Assembly (NCBI GenBank): GCA_964530825.1 | Contig: CAZHCA010000019.1 | Span: 19,704 to 83,703, forward strand | Length of the DNA stretch: 64,000 nucleotides | Reading direction: 5' to 3' | DNA from: CAZHCA01 sp964530825 | Lineage (GTDB): Bacteria; Bacteroidota; Bacteroidia; Chitinophagales; Saprospiraceae | In this document: positions 35,643 through 44,674 of the stretch, piece after piece | How positions within the stretch are numbered: the first letter of the stretch is position 1 | How the letters are laid out: every line of letters begins with the position of its first letter | Made by a program: the position numbers and the translations under genes | Notes under the pieces: model-generated | Told to the model about the DNA's origin: nothing | What the model saw: the letters and a program-made list of their open reading frames with translations, nothing else | Databases searched by the model: none

Positions 35643-37055
35643 TCAACCGAATTGTAAATAGTTGACCACCTCAGGAATTTGCCCCCGCAAGTTGGATAAT
35701 AATTCGCGCAACTGCGGAGTACGCTCCCTAAATTGCCGATTGGCCGACAGGTAACCTTCCAGATGATTTCGAATGGCTTGTTGATTAATCATCCCCTCTT
35801 TGTAACGGGCCACTTCGGTATACCAATGGATACTGGGCAGGTAGTTTGTACCTGAAATGAAAGACGCTTCCCGTTCCTCTAGCCGGTATTTTTCTGCCAC
35901 GCGCAATAGTTTGCGGTATTTGTGCTGACCCAAAAGGGCTTCCAGGTAGGCAGAAAAGAATGTATGCCAGCGGTATTGTAAAACCTCCCGCTCGTAGGCC
36001 TTGAGAAAAGTTTCGGCGTAGTTCTCGGCATTACGGAAAAGCTGATTACCGAGCAGGCTCTTTACATAATAGGCTACAAAACCAATTTTGTTGTGCATGT
36101 TTTGGGTAGTCTTCATCTCCTGGGTGGCGTTGCGCATCAATTGCAACGCTTCCTGAGCCCGCCCGGCACGCTGGAGAACGGCGCTGAGGTTGTTGACGTA
36201 GAAAAGGTAATCGTGGGTCTTGCCTCGAACCGAAAGGTAGCCGTAGTAGATCGACTGCTCAAACTCCCGCAGCTTGGCGCTGAAAAGCATTCGAATGCTG
36301 TAATAGTTCAGCAGAATCCGTCGCGAATAAAACCGCCCTTTTAGGAAAGCCCGGTCAAGGTGGTCGAATTTTTCCTCCAGCAGGTCAAATTTGCGGTAAT
36401 TAAAGCTGATAAAAGTAAGCCGCACAAAAGCCATGTAGCAGTGGTAGCCATCCAGCTTTTCGTCGAAAAATATCCGGTCAAGCCATTTTTCCCATTGAAT
36501 GGATTCGACGCTGTTTTCGGCGTATTGCTTGACAATATCCTGGGTGGCCTGGTGCATTTGCTCTTCGGTGCGTTTACTGGCCAGGTAGGCTTCGTGGTAT
36601 TCCTGTAAGAAATCGTTGACCAACTGGTGGTCGGCGTGGCGCATCCGGATGAGTAAAAACTGCCGGTAGTTGCGCAGCAATTCATAAAATTTCGAAAAGT
36701 AAAAAGCTGGATGCTGGTAATTTCGGACGGCTCGCAACAGTTGCTTTTCTTTTGCCTGATCGATCCGGTCGGTCACGATTTTTTGCTCAAGATCGATCAT
36801 CCAGGCAAATTGCCGGTCCACGTCAATGGCATCGAGGCGGCGCACGATCCAGTTTTTGAGATGGGAGTATTTGCGCTTATCGATTTTAGTGTCGAAGGGG
36901 GTAAACTGGTCGATATGTCGGCAATTGTAGTCGATCCGCTGTAAAATTTCCAGCTTTTGCGGATCTTCCAACTGCTGCACCGACAGTAAATATACCGTCT
37001 CATGCGGCAGGAGCGTATTGGCAAAAGCGGTGAATTTTTGCAGTTTACTTCTCAT
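35643..37055 (-). CDS. hypothetical helical-repeat protein
   Basis: 470 residues without signal or membrane segments. It is rich in Tyr, Phe, Arg, Leu and Gln and helical throughout, with TPR-like repeats in the second half (for example YVNNLSAVLQRAGRAQEALQ and YYVKSLLGNQLFRNAENYAE). I do not recognise a named family; it looks like a lineage-specific cytoplasmic scaffold or regulator. It lies 48 bases after the SDR gene and 19 before the symporter on the same strand. Confidence 0.7.
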   Translation of the reverse strand: MRSKLQKFTAFANTLLPHETVYLLSVQQLEDPQKLEILQRIDYNCRHIDQFTPFDTKIDKRKYSHLKNWIVRRLDAIDVDRQFAWMIDLEQKIVTDRIDQAKEKQLLRAVRNYQHPAFYFSKFYELLRNYRQFLLIRMRHADHQLVNDFLQEYHEAYLASKRTEEQMHQATQDIVKQYAENSVESIQWEKWLDRIFFDEKLDGYHCYMAFVRLTFISFNYRKFDLLEEKFDHLDRAFLKGRFYSRRILLNYYSIRMLFSAKLREFEQSIYYGYLSVRGKTHDYLFYVNNLSAVLQRAGRAQEALQLMRNATQEMKTTQNMHNKIGFVAYYVKSLLGNQLFRNAENYAETFLKAYEREVLQYRWHTFFSAYLEALLGQHKYRKLLRVAEKYRLEEREASFISGTNYLPSIHWYTEVARYKEGMINQQAIRNHLEGYLSANRQFRERTPQLRELLSNLRGQIPEVVNYLQFG

Positions 37056-37103
37056 CCCTCAAGGAATTTCCACCATTACGCACTAAATGTACGGCTTTTT
37101 AGC

Positions 37104-37847
37104 CTAGAGAACGAGTCCGCCGTCTACACTTAGTGTTGTTCCGGTAATGAAGGCGGCCTCATCAGAAGCCAGAAACAAGTAAGCATCGGCGATCTCTTCG
37201 GGGAGTCCCAGGCGGCCCAGGGGAGTCTTTGCGGCCAGATCATCCAGGATATTTTGTGGTACGGCCTCGACCATTTCGGTGCGGATGAAACCCGGAGCCA
37301 CCGCATTCACCGTTATGCCTTTGCGTCCGAATTCCCGGGCCCAAACCTTGGTCATTCCGATCAGGCCGGCTTTGGTAGCGGCATAATTGGTTTGTCCGAA
37401 ATTTCCGTAGAGTGCCACTACCGAAGCGGCATTGAGAATGCGTCCATATTGCCGCTCCAACATATACGGGCTTACGGCTTTGGTGCAATGGAAGACCCCG
37501 GTCAGGTTGACGTCAATCACTTGTTGCCACTGCGTAGGCGACATTTTCTTCATGGAAGCGTCCCGGGTGATGCCAGCATTATTGATAAGGATATCGATCT
37601 GGCCATAATCCTCAACTACGGTAGCGGCGGCTTGTTGGGCTGACTCCAGGCTGGTCGTGTCGACCTTGTAGAATCTGGCGTGGTGGCCCTTAGCCTGTGC
37701 CTGGGTAGCGATTTGGCGTCCTTTCTGTTCATCGATATCCCAAATAGCGACTTTGGCGCCCTCAGCCATGAATCGTTCGGCAGTAGCTTTACCGATGCCA
37801 TTGGCAGCGCCGGTAACAATTGCAACTTTATTTTCGAGTCGGTTCAT
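37104..37847 (-). CDS. short-chain dehydrogenase (FabG/PhaB-like)
   Basis: 247 residues, classical SDR. The nucleotide-binding motif is TGAANGIG, then NNAGITRDASM, the active-site Ser in NAASVVALYG and YAATKAGLIGM (Tyr-x3-Lys), ending ITGTTLSVDGGLVL. It closely follows the 3-oxoacyl-ACP or acetoacetyl-CoA reductase pattern and probably uses NADPH. It lies 14 bases after the alpha/beta-hydrolase gene, in a run also holding a symporter, which suggests a catabolic unit. Confidence 0.9.
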   Translation of the reverse strand: MNRLENKVAIVTGAANGIGKATAERFMAEGAKVAIWDIDEQKGRQIATQAQAKGHHARFYKVDTTSLESAQQAAATVVEDYGQIDILINNAGITRDASMKKMSPTQWQQVIDVNLTGVFHCTKAVSPYMLERQYGRILNAASVVALYGNFGQTNYAATKAGLIGMTKVWAREFGRKGITVNAVAPGFIRTEMVEAVPQNILDDLAAKTPLGRLGLPEEIADAYLFLASDEAAFITGTTLSVDGGLVL

Positions 37848-37861
37848 TAGATGTTAGGTTA

Positions 37862-38806
37862 TTAGTCGGTGACAAAATTTTGAATGGCTTCATTGACGGT
37901 TTCGGCGCAGTCCCACTGTACAAAATGACCACAGGGCGACAGCATTTTGAGTTGGCTGTTGGGCAGTTGCTCGTGACCGCTTTCGGCCACTTGTTGGGTC
38001 GTCATTTGTGGGTGCAAGATGCGATTGGGAATGAGGGCATCTTCTTTGCCGTATATGATCAGCGTCGGCAACGTCACTTCCGCAAGGCGGTCGAAGACCG
38101 GTTCGGCTAACATGCCGGCAACACAACGTGGAATCATAGCGCAGTAGCGGCCGTAAGCAGCTGTATCGGCTCGCATTTTAAGCCGGTCTTCATACATGAA
38201 GCGTGCCGATTCCGGCATTGTATTACCATGGAAGTTGAGGTTGAAATTAAACTCAATTTGTTTGGGCGTATTTTTCCGAATGCTTTCTGGCGTCAACAGG
38301 CTGGCGAACCATGTGCGATGGTCTTCGGTAAAGGTTTCAAATCCGGCCGGAGCGAGTAACACAAGACCTTCAATCGGTGGGTCGGGCTGTAAGGCAAGGG
38401 TTAAAGCAATTTGTCCGCCCATAGAGTGGCCCACCAATATTACATTGTCCAGCTTTTTGATTCTTATAAAATCAGCAATGGCTTCGGCAAAAAACGACAT
38501 CGTGAAAGGATAATCACCCGAACTCGATTTGCCGTAATTGGGAAGGTCGACTGCGATGCACCGGAAGTTGGTCTGGAGTTTTTCGATATTTTTTTTCCAT
38601 GCCAGGGAATAACTGCCCAAACCGTGTACAAAGAGTAACGTTTTCGGGCCTTGCCCCACCTCGAGGTAGGCCAGTTCGATGTCATCGGCTATTTTCTGGT
38701 ATTTTACCGGAAAGGGATAGTCGACGTTTTTCATGGCGGCTTCTGGATGCTGGGCCGAAGCCCAGTAGTTAAGGATTAGTAACGCTAAAGTGATGGATGC
38801 TCTCAT
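37862..38806 (-). CDS. secreted alpha/beta-hydrolase
   Basis: 314 residues from the ATG at 38806; the 60-residue upstream extension lies inside the symporter gene. A signal peptide (about 1-19, ending WASAQ) is followed by an alpha/beta-hydrolase domain: LFVHGLGSYSLAW (oxyanion), VGHSMGGQIAL (nucleophile Ser), LLAPAG, and late Asp (YGKEDALIP) and His (PCGHFVQWD). It begins 11 bases after the symporter, so hydrolysis of an ester outside the cytoplasm and uptake of a product may be coupled. Confidence 0.87.
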   Translation of the reverse strand: MRASITLALLILNYWASAQHPEAAMKNVDYPFPVKYQKIADDIELAYLEVGQGPKTLLFVHGLGSYSLAWKKNIEKLQTNFRCIAVDLPNYGKSSSGDYPFTMSFFAEAIADFIRIKKLDNVILVGHSMGGQIALTLALQPDPPIEGLVLLAPAGFETFTEDHRTWFASLLTPESIRKNTPKQIEFNFNLNFHGNTMPESARFMYEDRLKMRADTAAYGRYCAMIPRCVAGMLAEPVFDRLAEVTLPTLIIYGKEDALIPNRILHPQMTTQQVAESGHEQLPNSQLKMLSPCGHFVQWDCAETVNEAIQNFVTD

Positions 38807-38817
38807 GAACTTTGGTT

Positions 38818-40374
38818 TTAGGAAGCATGGGTAGAAGCTACATTCTGCGTTTGGGTGGTCGATGGTGAATCGGGTGCCGTAGTTTTTCGCAAAGCAAAAT
38901 ACAGGATAAGTCCAACCGCCAGGGAACTCAAGATGGCCAGGGTAGCGGCCACGGCCGGATTGCGTACCTCGGCTTGCATGTACCACGTCAGGCGGCCGTA
39001 ATAAACCGAAAAGTGGACCAGCACCGCGGTGATCGAAGCGGCAATGGGTGCAGCACGGGGTACGTTGCGGAAGAAAATACCCAAGAGCACCGGAACGAAA
39101 GCTGCAGAGAAGTAGGCGTACACCCCGTTTTGTGCGAAAATGCCAACACTCAAACTGGGATTGACCAATTGCTGGTAGGATAGACTGATAACTACTACTG
39201 CTAGCAATACGATGACAACCTTATTAATAGCCTGTAACAAACGCGGACCGCCGGGGCCCTGAGTAACGCGCTCCCCAATAATGGGGGCTACAATATCGGA
39301 AGTGATGCTGGTCGGTACGGTTTGGACCAGTCCTTCCAGGGTGGACAAACCTGCAGAGAGCAGTCCCAGAATGACTACGAGGCCAATGTAAATTGGGAAC
39401 TCCTGGACTACGTAGGCCGGAATGATGCCGTCCATCTTCAGCGGCTCGCCCCCGACGGTCAGGTCCGGAAAGCTCAGGCGTGCGTAAAGCCCGGCCGCAA
39501 CTACAGAAAAGAACAAGGCCTCAACCAGAATGGCAACGATCAGGTAACGATTTACATCCCGCTCGTCTTTGAGCAGGAGGGACTTCGTGATAATATGTGG
39601 CTGACAAACAATGGCGATGCCAACGATCATTGAACAGAAAATGATTTCAAAATAATCGCGAAAGAGGAAGCTAGAGGGATTGGTGGCGGTTACCAGCAAG
39701 GGGTCGACTGCACGCAATTTTTCCACAAACCCCTGTACGCCTTCAGAAAAATGTTCGTATCCGGAAGTGAGTAGAATAAAAGCGACGACGATCATGATGC
39801 CGGCTTGTATGGTGTTGGTGTATACCATGGAATTGGCTCCGCCGAACATCATGTAGCCAAAAACAAATACGACCAGGCTGATCAGTACAGGCAGTTCAGC
39901 AACATTGAGTGATTTGCTCAGCACCTTGGTCATGCCTACGCAAATCAATACCATGAAAGTGATCAGTAGCAAAGATAAAAAGCCGAAAAAGATGGCAAAT
40001 CCAGGGCTCTGGTATCGCTTTCCGATCCATTGCGCCATGGTCAGCGCCTTGACATGCACCCCTTGGCTGCGAAAGCTTTTCGTCAGTATGACCAACGATA
40101 CAAAAACCCCAAAGGGCAGCACGATGCCCAGTGCAATGATGCCGCTCCACCCGTACAGTGCGATAAATCCGGGGTTGATGATGAATGTGGCTGCACTAGT
40201 GATGGAGGCGGCCAGTGATAGGGCTACCGTGTAGGGCGAAAACTGAATACTACCCACGGCATACTCGGCAATACTGCCAGTGCGCATGGCGCCCCTGACG
40301 ACAAAAAAAAGCAGCAGGGCGGCGTAAAGGCCGATCAGTATGGCCGTAGCAAAGACAAGTTCCGGTGATGCCAT
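38818..40374 (-). CDS. sodium:solute symporter family transporter
   Basis: 518 residues with about 13 membrane segments. The SSS pattern includes YAVGSIQFSPYTVALSLAAS, CQPHIITKSLLLKDERDVNRYL and GLLSAGLSTLEGLVQTVPTSI. It is closer to the ActP/monocarboxylate or pantothenate side of the family by eye; the substrate is unproven. It is the first gene of the run symporter, hydrolase, SDR, helical-repeat protein, symporter. Upstream is a 698-base AT-rich gap. Confidence 0.87.
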   Translation of the reverse strand: MASPELVFATAILIGLYAALLLFFVVRGAMRTGSIAEYAVGSIQFSPYTVALSLAASITSAATFIINPGFIALYGWSGIIALGIVLPFGVFVSLVILTKSFRSQGVHVKALTMAQWIGKRYQSPGFAIFFGFLSLLLITFMVLICVGMTKVLSKSLNVAELPVLISLVVFVFGYMMFGGANSMVYTNTIQAGIMIVVAFILLTSGYEHFSEGVQGFVEKLRAVDPLLVTATNPSSFLFRDYFEIIFCSMIVGIAIVCQPHIITKSLLLKDERDVNRYLIVAILVEALFFSVVAAGLYARLSFPDLTVGGEPLKMDGIIPAYVVQEFPIYIGLVVILGLLSAGLSTLEGLVQTVPTSITSDIVAPIIGERVTQGPGGPRLLQAINKVVIVLLAVVVISLSYQQLVNPSLSVGIFAQNGVYAYFSAAFVPVLLGIFFRNVPRAAPIAASITAVLVHFSVYYGRLTWYMQAEVRNPAVAATLAILSSLAVGLILYFALRKTTAPDSPSTTQTQNVASTHAS

Positions 40375-41072
40375 AAGGTGCGGGTTTTATAAGACGACCG
40401 GCATGGTATTTTTTGAATGATTGTGTGGCCGGGATCGCAAGTCGCAATATAAATGATCGGCAACCTACACCAGCGATGAAATAATGTTTTAAATAATATT
40501 TTTTAGGGGTTGACGATAGAGCCTTTTTCGGAATTTTTTTGATTCGAAGTTTTTTAGATGGTACAATAAATTGAATATCAATTTATTGTGTAGTAATAAA
40601 AACTGCTTACTGTGCATAATTTTAGCATGGACTTTTCTGAGAGGTAGGTAAGATTCTAACCCCTATCAAAAGCGGATTGGCTAGGGTTGACTTTTAGTAA
40701 ATTCCCTTGTTGAGGCCCCATTTTCCGAGCATTGGGGAGGGATAGGACGTTTCGAGGCGCTTTTATCGATCTGTTTTTCAGGGGGCTAAGTAATAAGTCT
40801 CTTCAATTTTTTCGGACGAAATGGCATAAAGGTCAACCTAAAAAATCTATGATTTTAATAATTGATAATCAATAAATTAAAGCTAAAATGTCTTAGCTGA
40901 AGCTTTTTAGTCGACTAGTTTAAATTTATGTTCTGGTGATACAAACATTTCATTATCCCCTAATTTCGATTCAGAATTTTTAAAAATGTTGCGGAATTCA
41001 GCCAGGATATAATTTTTACCGACAGCTGATAAGCCGCATAAAGTATCAAACGATTACCGAAACCTTATCAAC
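40375..41072. other. AT-rich divergent intergenic region
   Basis: 698 bases between divergent genes (symporter, minus; TonB receptor, plus). No credible ORF, tRNA or full TAnnTTTG promoter match was seen. The clearest structure is the 11-bp inverted repeat at 40563-40589, described separately. A smaller TTGAT/ATCAA repeat occurs near 40862. Confidence 0.5.
40563..40589. repeat. 11-bp inverted repeat, possible operator
   Basis: ACAATAAATTG (40563-40573) and its exact complement CAATTTATTGT (40579-40589) flank the five bases AATAT. It lies 189 bases upstream of the symporter start and 484 upstream of the TonB receptor start. The dyad is AT-only at its core and not followed by a T run, so a protein binding site fits better than a terminator. 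Confidence 0.45.
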
Positions 41073-43550
41073 ATGAAGAAATTTTATAGTACATTCCTAG
41101 GTCTGTTCCTGGCGACTTGGGTGCTCCAGGCCCAGTCCGGTACCATAGCCGGTACCGTGAGTGATCAGGAAACCCGCGAACCGCTTGTCGGCGCAAACAT
41201 CGTATTAGAGGGTTCGACGCGCGGTGCCTCTACCGATTTGGACGGTTCATTCCGTATCAGCGGCCTCGACCCCGGCAATTACACGGTTAAAATCTCCTAT
41301 CTGGGCTACCAGAGCGAAGAGCGTGATGTAGCACTAGGCGAAGGGGGCGAGGTAGATCTTGATATCACCCTGGTAGCGGGCGCTACGGTAGGTGAAGAGG
41401 TCGTCGTATCGGGATCGCGACGGCGGGAAAAGCTGACCGAATCTCCCGCCACGATCGAGACTATTTTTCCCCAAGAGTTGACCGACCATGCCGGGAACTC
41501 TGCAGAACTGCTGGCCCGCCAGAAGGGGATCGACTATTTCCGGGCCGGCGTAGCGGGCATTGGGATCAACGTTCGGGGCTTCAACTCAAACTTTAATGCC
41601 AAGAACCTGCAGGTAACCGACGGACGCTATTCCACTTTGATTGCGACAGGGCTGCCTTTTGGACCCCTTAATACCGTGATCGAAGAAGATATCGAACGCA
41701 TTGAGGTGGTTCTGGGACCCAACTCGACAATGTATGGTCCCAATGCGCATAACGGATTGCTCAATACTATCACCAAAGATCCCCGCAACTCAGCCGGAAC
41801 GGATTTTGTGGTGGGTGCGGGTAATCAGAGTCAGTTTTACACCCGGGCTCGACACGCCCAGGTCCTGAATGACAAGTGGGCGTATAAGGTCAATGTGGGC
41901 TATTCCAGGGCCGAAGAGTTCGAATATGTCGACTCTGTGTACATCGATCGCCTAATGGCCGACGGCAGCCTGGGCCCCGACGGGGAGGTCGAGGCCTACG
42001 AAGAATTCATGCTCGATCGCGACCTGGAATTCCTGCAAACGGAAGCTGCCGTTTATTTTACGCCTAAGGAAGGGCACGATTTAATCTTCAACTACGGGCG
42101 TAGTAATAGTACTTATCTTTCTCCTACCAACGTGGGGCGCAACCAGATTATTGATTGGCGCATCAACTACTACCAACTGCGCTACGCCACCGACAACTGG
42201 TTTGCTCAGGTTAATTTGACGACTAGTAAAACCGACGACACCTATTCGATCGACGAGCGTACCAAGCAGTATTACCGAGGCTTGGACGCAGGGCTGAGTG
42301 AGGAGGAAGCCGGTGGCGACTTTTCCTTTGCCAGTGGTGCCAAATTTCAGGATGACTCTCGCCGTTGGGCAGCAGAGGTACAATACAACGAAAAGTTTGG
42401 CAATTTAGAACTGGTTACTGGGGTGCAATACTTCCTAGACCAGGCCAACAGCCTTGGGACCTATCTGCTCGATGAAGACGAAGACGATTTCATCAACGTC
42501 AATCAGGTGGGTGGTTACGCGCACCTGCAATACGACTTCGGCGGTGGCTGGCGGGCCATTGCGGCCGCCCGGGCCGATAACCACGAAGCCTATGGCTTTA
42601 ACTTTGTACCCAAAGTGGGCATCTTGAATGTAGGCGATAAAGGCACCTGGCGCCTGACGTACGGCCAGGGTATTGCCGCACCTACCATCCTCAATCTGTA
42701 CGGTAACTTGTTCAACGGCTTGATCCTGGGTAATGCTGAGGGCTTCACCTTGGTCGACGGTTCGACTGTACCGGCGCAGGAAGTTGAGCGCTTGCAGACT
42801 ATCGAGCTGGGTTACCGCGGACAGCTGGTCGAAAGCAAGTTATTCCTGGATGCCAATGCTTACTTTAACATCTCCGAGGATTTCCTAAGTCCGTTGCAAG
42901 TATTGGGTGTGGCTGCCTTGCGCGGTAACACGCCCATCGAAGAAGTGCAGGATGGGTTCGAAGCGCTGGGTGGTCTAGTGGCCTCCTACGTCAACTTCGG
43001 AGAATTCAACACCTACGGGTTCGATTTAAGCGCTACTTACTATTTCACTCCGCAGCTGAGTGCCACGGCTAATTATTCCTTCTTCAGCTATGATATTGAC
43101 GAAGACAACCTGGAAAATGACTTCGATGGTAACGGCGAAGTTAATTTTCTCGATCTACTTGTGAATGCACCTGAGAACAAGGCCAATCTGGAGCTGCGTT
43201 ATGCCGGCAGTCGTTTCTTCGGCAGCTTCTTTACACGTTGGGTACAGGAGTACAATTACTTCTCGAGCTTCCAGATTGCTTCGGAGACCATACCTGGCGT
43301 ATCCTACCGGGGTGTTCCTATCGTTGAGAATGCTCGCTCTGCAGATGCCTTTAACTACGGTCCGCTCGGTGGGTTTGTTACCTTCGACCTGGGTATGGGA
43401 TACCGCATCAATGATATCTTTACCGTAGCCGGTAACGTCTCGAACCTCTTTGATACCGAAATGCGGGAGTTCACCGCAGCTCCGCCTACCGGCCGATTAT
43501 TTGCCCTGGAATTACGCGTCAAGTTGGGGGCCATCGATCCGATAAAGTAA
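41073..43550 (+). CDS. TonB-dependent outer-membrane receptor
   Basis: 825 residues. Signal peptide (about 1-20, ending LQAQ), a carboxypeptidase-regulatory-like domain (about 23-100, SGTIAGTVSDQETREPLVGA...YLGYQSEERDV), a plug domain (VVVSGSRRREKLTESPATIE, GINVRGFNSN, IEVVLGPNSTMYGPNAHNG) and a 22-strand-type barrel ending LFALELRVKLG. The domain order is the usual one for Bacteroidota receptors importing iron chelates, cobalamin or oligomers. No susD partner is adjacent, so a SusCD glycan system is unlikely. A terminator follows at 43577. Confidence 0.93.
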   Translation: MKKFYSTFLGLFLATWVLQAQSGTIAGTVSDQETREPLVGANIVLEGSTRGASTDLDGSFRISGLDPGNYTVKISYLGYQSEERDVALGEGGEVDLDITLVAGATVGEEVVVSGSRRREKLTESPATIETIFPQELTDHAGNSAELLARQKGIDYFRAGVAGIGINVRGFNSNFNAKNLQVTDGRYSTLIATGLPFGPLNTVIEEDIERIEVVLGPNSTMYGPNAHNGLLNTITKDPRNSAGTDFVVGAGNQSQFYTRARHAQVLNDKWAYKVNVGYSRAEEFEYVDSVYIDRLMADGSLGPDGEVEAYEEFMLDRDLEFLQTEAAVYFTPKEGHDLIFNYGRSNSTYLSPTNVGRNQIIDWRINYYQLRYATDNWFAQVNLTTSKTDDTYSIDERTKQYYRGLDAGLSEEEAGGDFSFASGAKFQDDSRRWAAEVQYNEKFGNLELVTGVQYFLDQANSLGTYLLDEDEDDFINVNQVGGYAHLQYDFGGGWRAIAAARADNHEAYGFNFVPKVGILNVGDKGTWRLTYGQGIAAPTILNLYGNLFNGLILGNAEGFTLVDGSTVPAQEVERLQTIELGYRGQLVESKLFLDANAYFNISEDFLSPLQVLGVAALRGNTPIEEVQDGFEALGGLVASYVNFGEFNTYGFDLSATYYFTPQLSATANYSFFSYDIDEDNLENDFDGNGEVNFLDLLVNAPENKANLELRYAGSRFFGSFFTRWVQEYNYFSSFQIASETIPGVSYRGVPIVENARSADAFNYGPLGGFVTFDLGMGYRINDIFTVAGNVSNLFDTEMREFTAAPPTGRLFALELRVKLGAIDPIK

Positions 43551-43576
43551 ACTTGGAAATCTTCCTATGTCAGCTG

Positions 43577-43629
43577 GCTCCGGGGGGTATAGCCTATTGG
43601 GTTAGACCGCTCCCGGGAGCTGGCTTTTT
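43577..43629 (+). terminator. terminator-like hairpin after the TonB receptor gene
   Basis: GCTCC at 43577-43581 pairs with GGAGC at 43616-43620, with further G/C pairing inside, and a T5 run follows at 43625-43629. It lies 27 bases past the receptor stop and ends 11 bases before the next ATG, so it separates the receptor from the KAS III-like gene. Confidence 0.6.
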
Positions 43630-43640
43630 ACAATAAAATC

Positions 43641-44636
43641 ATGCGAAACGCCAGAATTATATCCGTTGGGGCCCACGCCCCGGAACGGACACTGCCCAAT
43701 AGCTATTTCAACAAAATCCTAGAGGAAGATGTCGATACCTGGCTGCGCGAGGTGGTTCAGATTTACGAGCGGCGTTGGTGCAGCGATATGGAAAGCACTG
43801 CCGACCTCGCCGAAGCTGCTGCTCAGCAAGCCTTGGCGCGCGCAGGAGTGAAATCCGAGGAACTAGACCTTATTGTTTTGTCAACTGACACACCGGAATT
43901 TGTTTCCCCCTCTACTGCCTCGGTGGTACAGCACCGATTGGGGGCGACCAACGCCGGTACTTTCGATATCAATACGGCCTGCGCTGGTTTTGTGACGGCC
44001 ATGGATATCGGTGCGAAGTACATTCGTTCGGACGATCAATATAACCGGGTGCTGGTTATTGGCGCTTACGCGATGAGTAAATACCTGGATTTGTACGATA
44101 AAAAAACGGTAACGCTCTTCGCCGATGGGGCCGGAGCGGTGGTTCTGGGGGCGGAAGATGACCATCCACACCGGGGCTTTCTCGGCAGTGAGCTCATCTC
44201 ACGCGGAGAGTACAACGAATGGATGGGCATCTATGGGGGCGGCACCCGTCACCCAGTCGGTGAAAAAGGAGTCCTAGAACGCAAGGATCACCTGTTGAAG
44301 TTTGTCAAGAAATTTCCCAAAGAGCTGAATCCGCAGATTTGGAGTCAAATGGCGCGCAACCTTTGTAGTCGGCTCGATGTGGAGCCCAAAGCGGTTGATC
44401 ACTACCTGATCACCCAGATCAATATCAATGCAATTTGGGAGACCCTGGATTTGTTGGGGGCACCCCGGGAAAAGGCACACACTATTATGCATTATTACGG
44501 TTATACGGGCTCGGCTTGCATTCCAATGGCTTTTAACGATGCCTGGGAAAAAGATAAAATTAACGAAGGCGATTTGATATTTTTCATCGGGTCCGGCGGC
44601 GGCCTGGCATTTGCCAGCGCAGCCTTCCGGTTGTGA
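43641..44636 (+). CDS. 3-oxoacyl-ACP synthase III-like protein with altered active site
   Basis: 331 residues, thiolase fold, FabH-like. The acyl-accepting cysteine is Cys114 in DINTACAGFVT. The catalytic His of FabH (in PHQAN) is replaced by Thr258 in LITQIN, and the catalytic Asn (in GNTS) by Tyr288 in YYGYTGSACIP. The end LIFFIGSGGGLAFASAAFRL is typical of the family. Acyl transfer on Cys is retained in principle, but decarboxylative condensation by the standard triad is not expected. It is 38 bases upstream of an acyl-CoA ligase, which suggests the pair activates and transfers an acyl group. I recall similar TQIN/GYTG variants in other Bacteroidota, so this is a subfamily rather than a damaged gene. 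Confidence 0.88.
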   Translation: MRNARIISVGAHAPERTLPNSYFNKILEEDVDTWLREVVQIYERRWCSDMESTADLAEAAAQQALARAGVKSEELDLIVLSTDTPEFVSPSTASVVQHRLGATNAGTFDINTACAGFVTAMDIGAKYIRSDDQYNRVLVIGAYAMSKYLDLYDKKTVTLFADGAGAVVLGAEDDHPHRGFLGSELISRGEYNEWMGIYGGGTRHPVGEKGVLERKDHLLKFVKKFPKELNPQIWSQMARNLCSRLDVEPKAVDHYLITQININAIWETLDLLGAPREKAHTIMHYYGYTGSACIPMAFNDAWEKDKINEGDLIFFIGSGGGLAFASAAFRL

Positions 44637-44674
44637 GTTACAATTGATCTTACACCAAGAACGGTTGAAGCGAT

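Noticed and set aside
41073..43550. SusC/SusD glycan-uptake locus
   Set aside because: No SusD-like lipoprotein or glycoside hydrolase is adjacent; the receptor is followed by a terminator and a KAS III-like gene.
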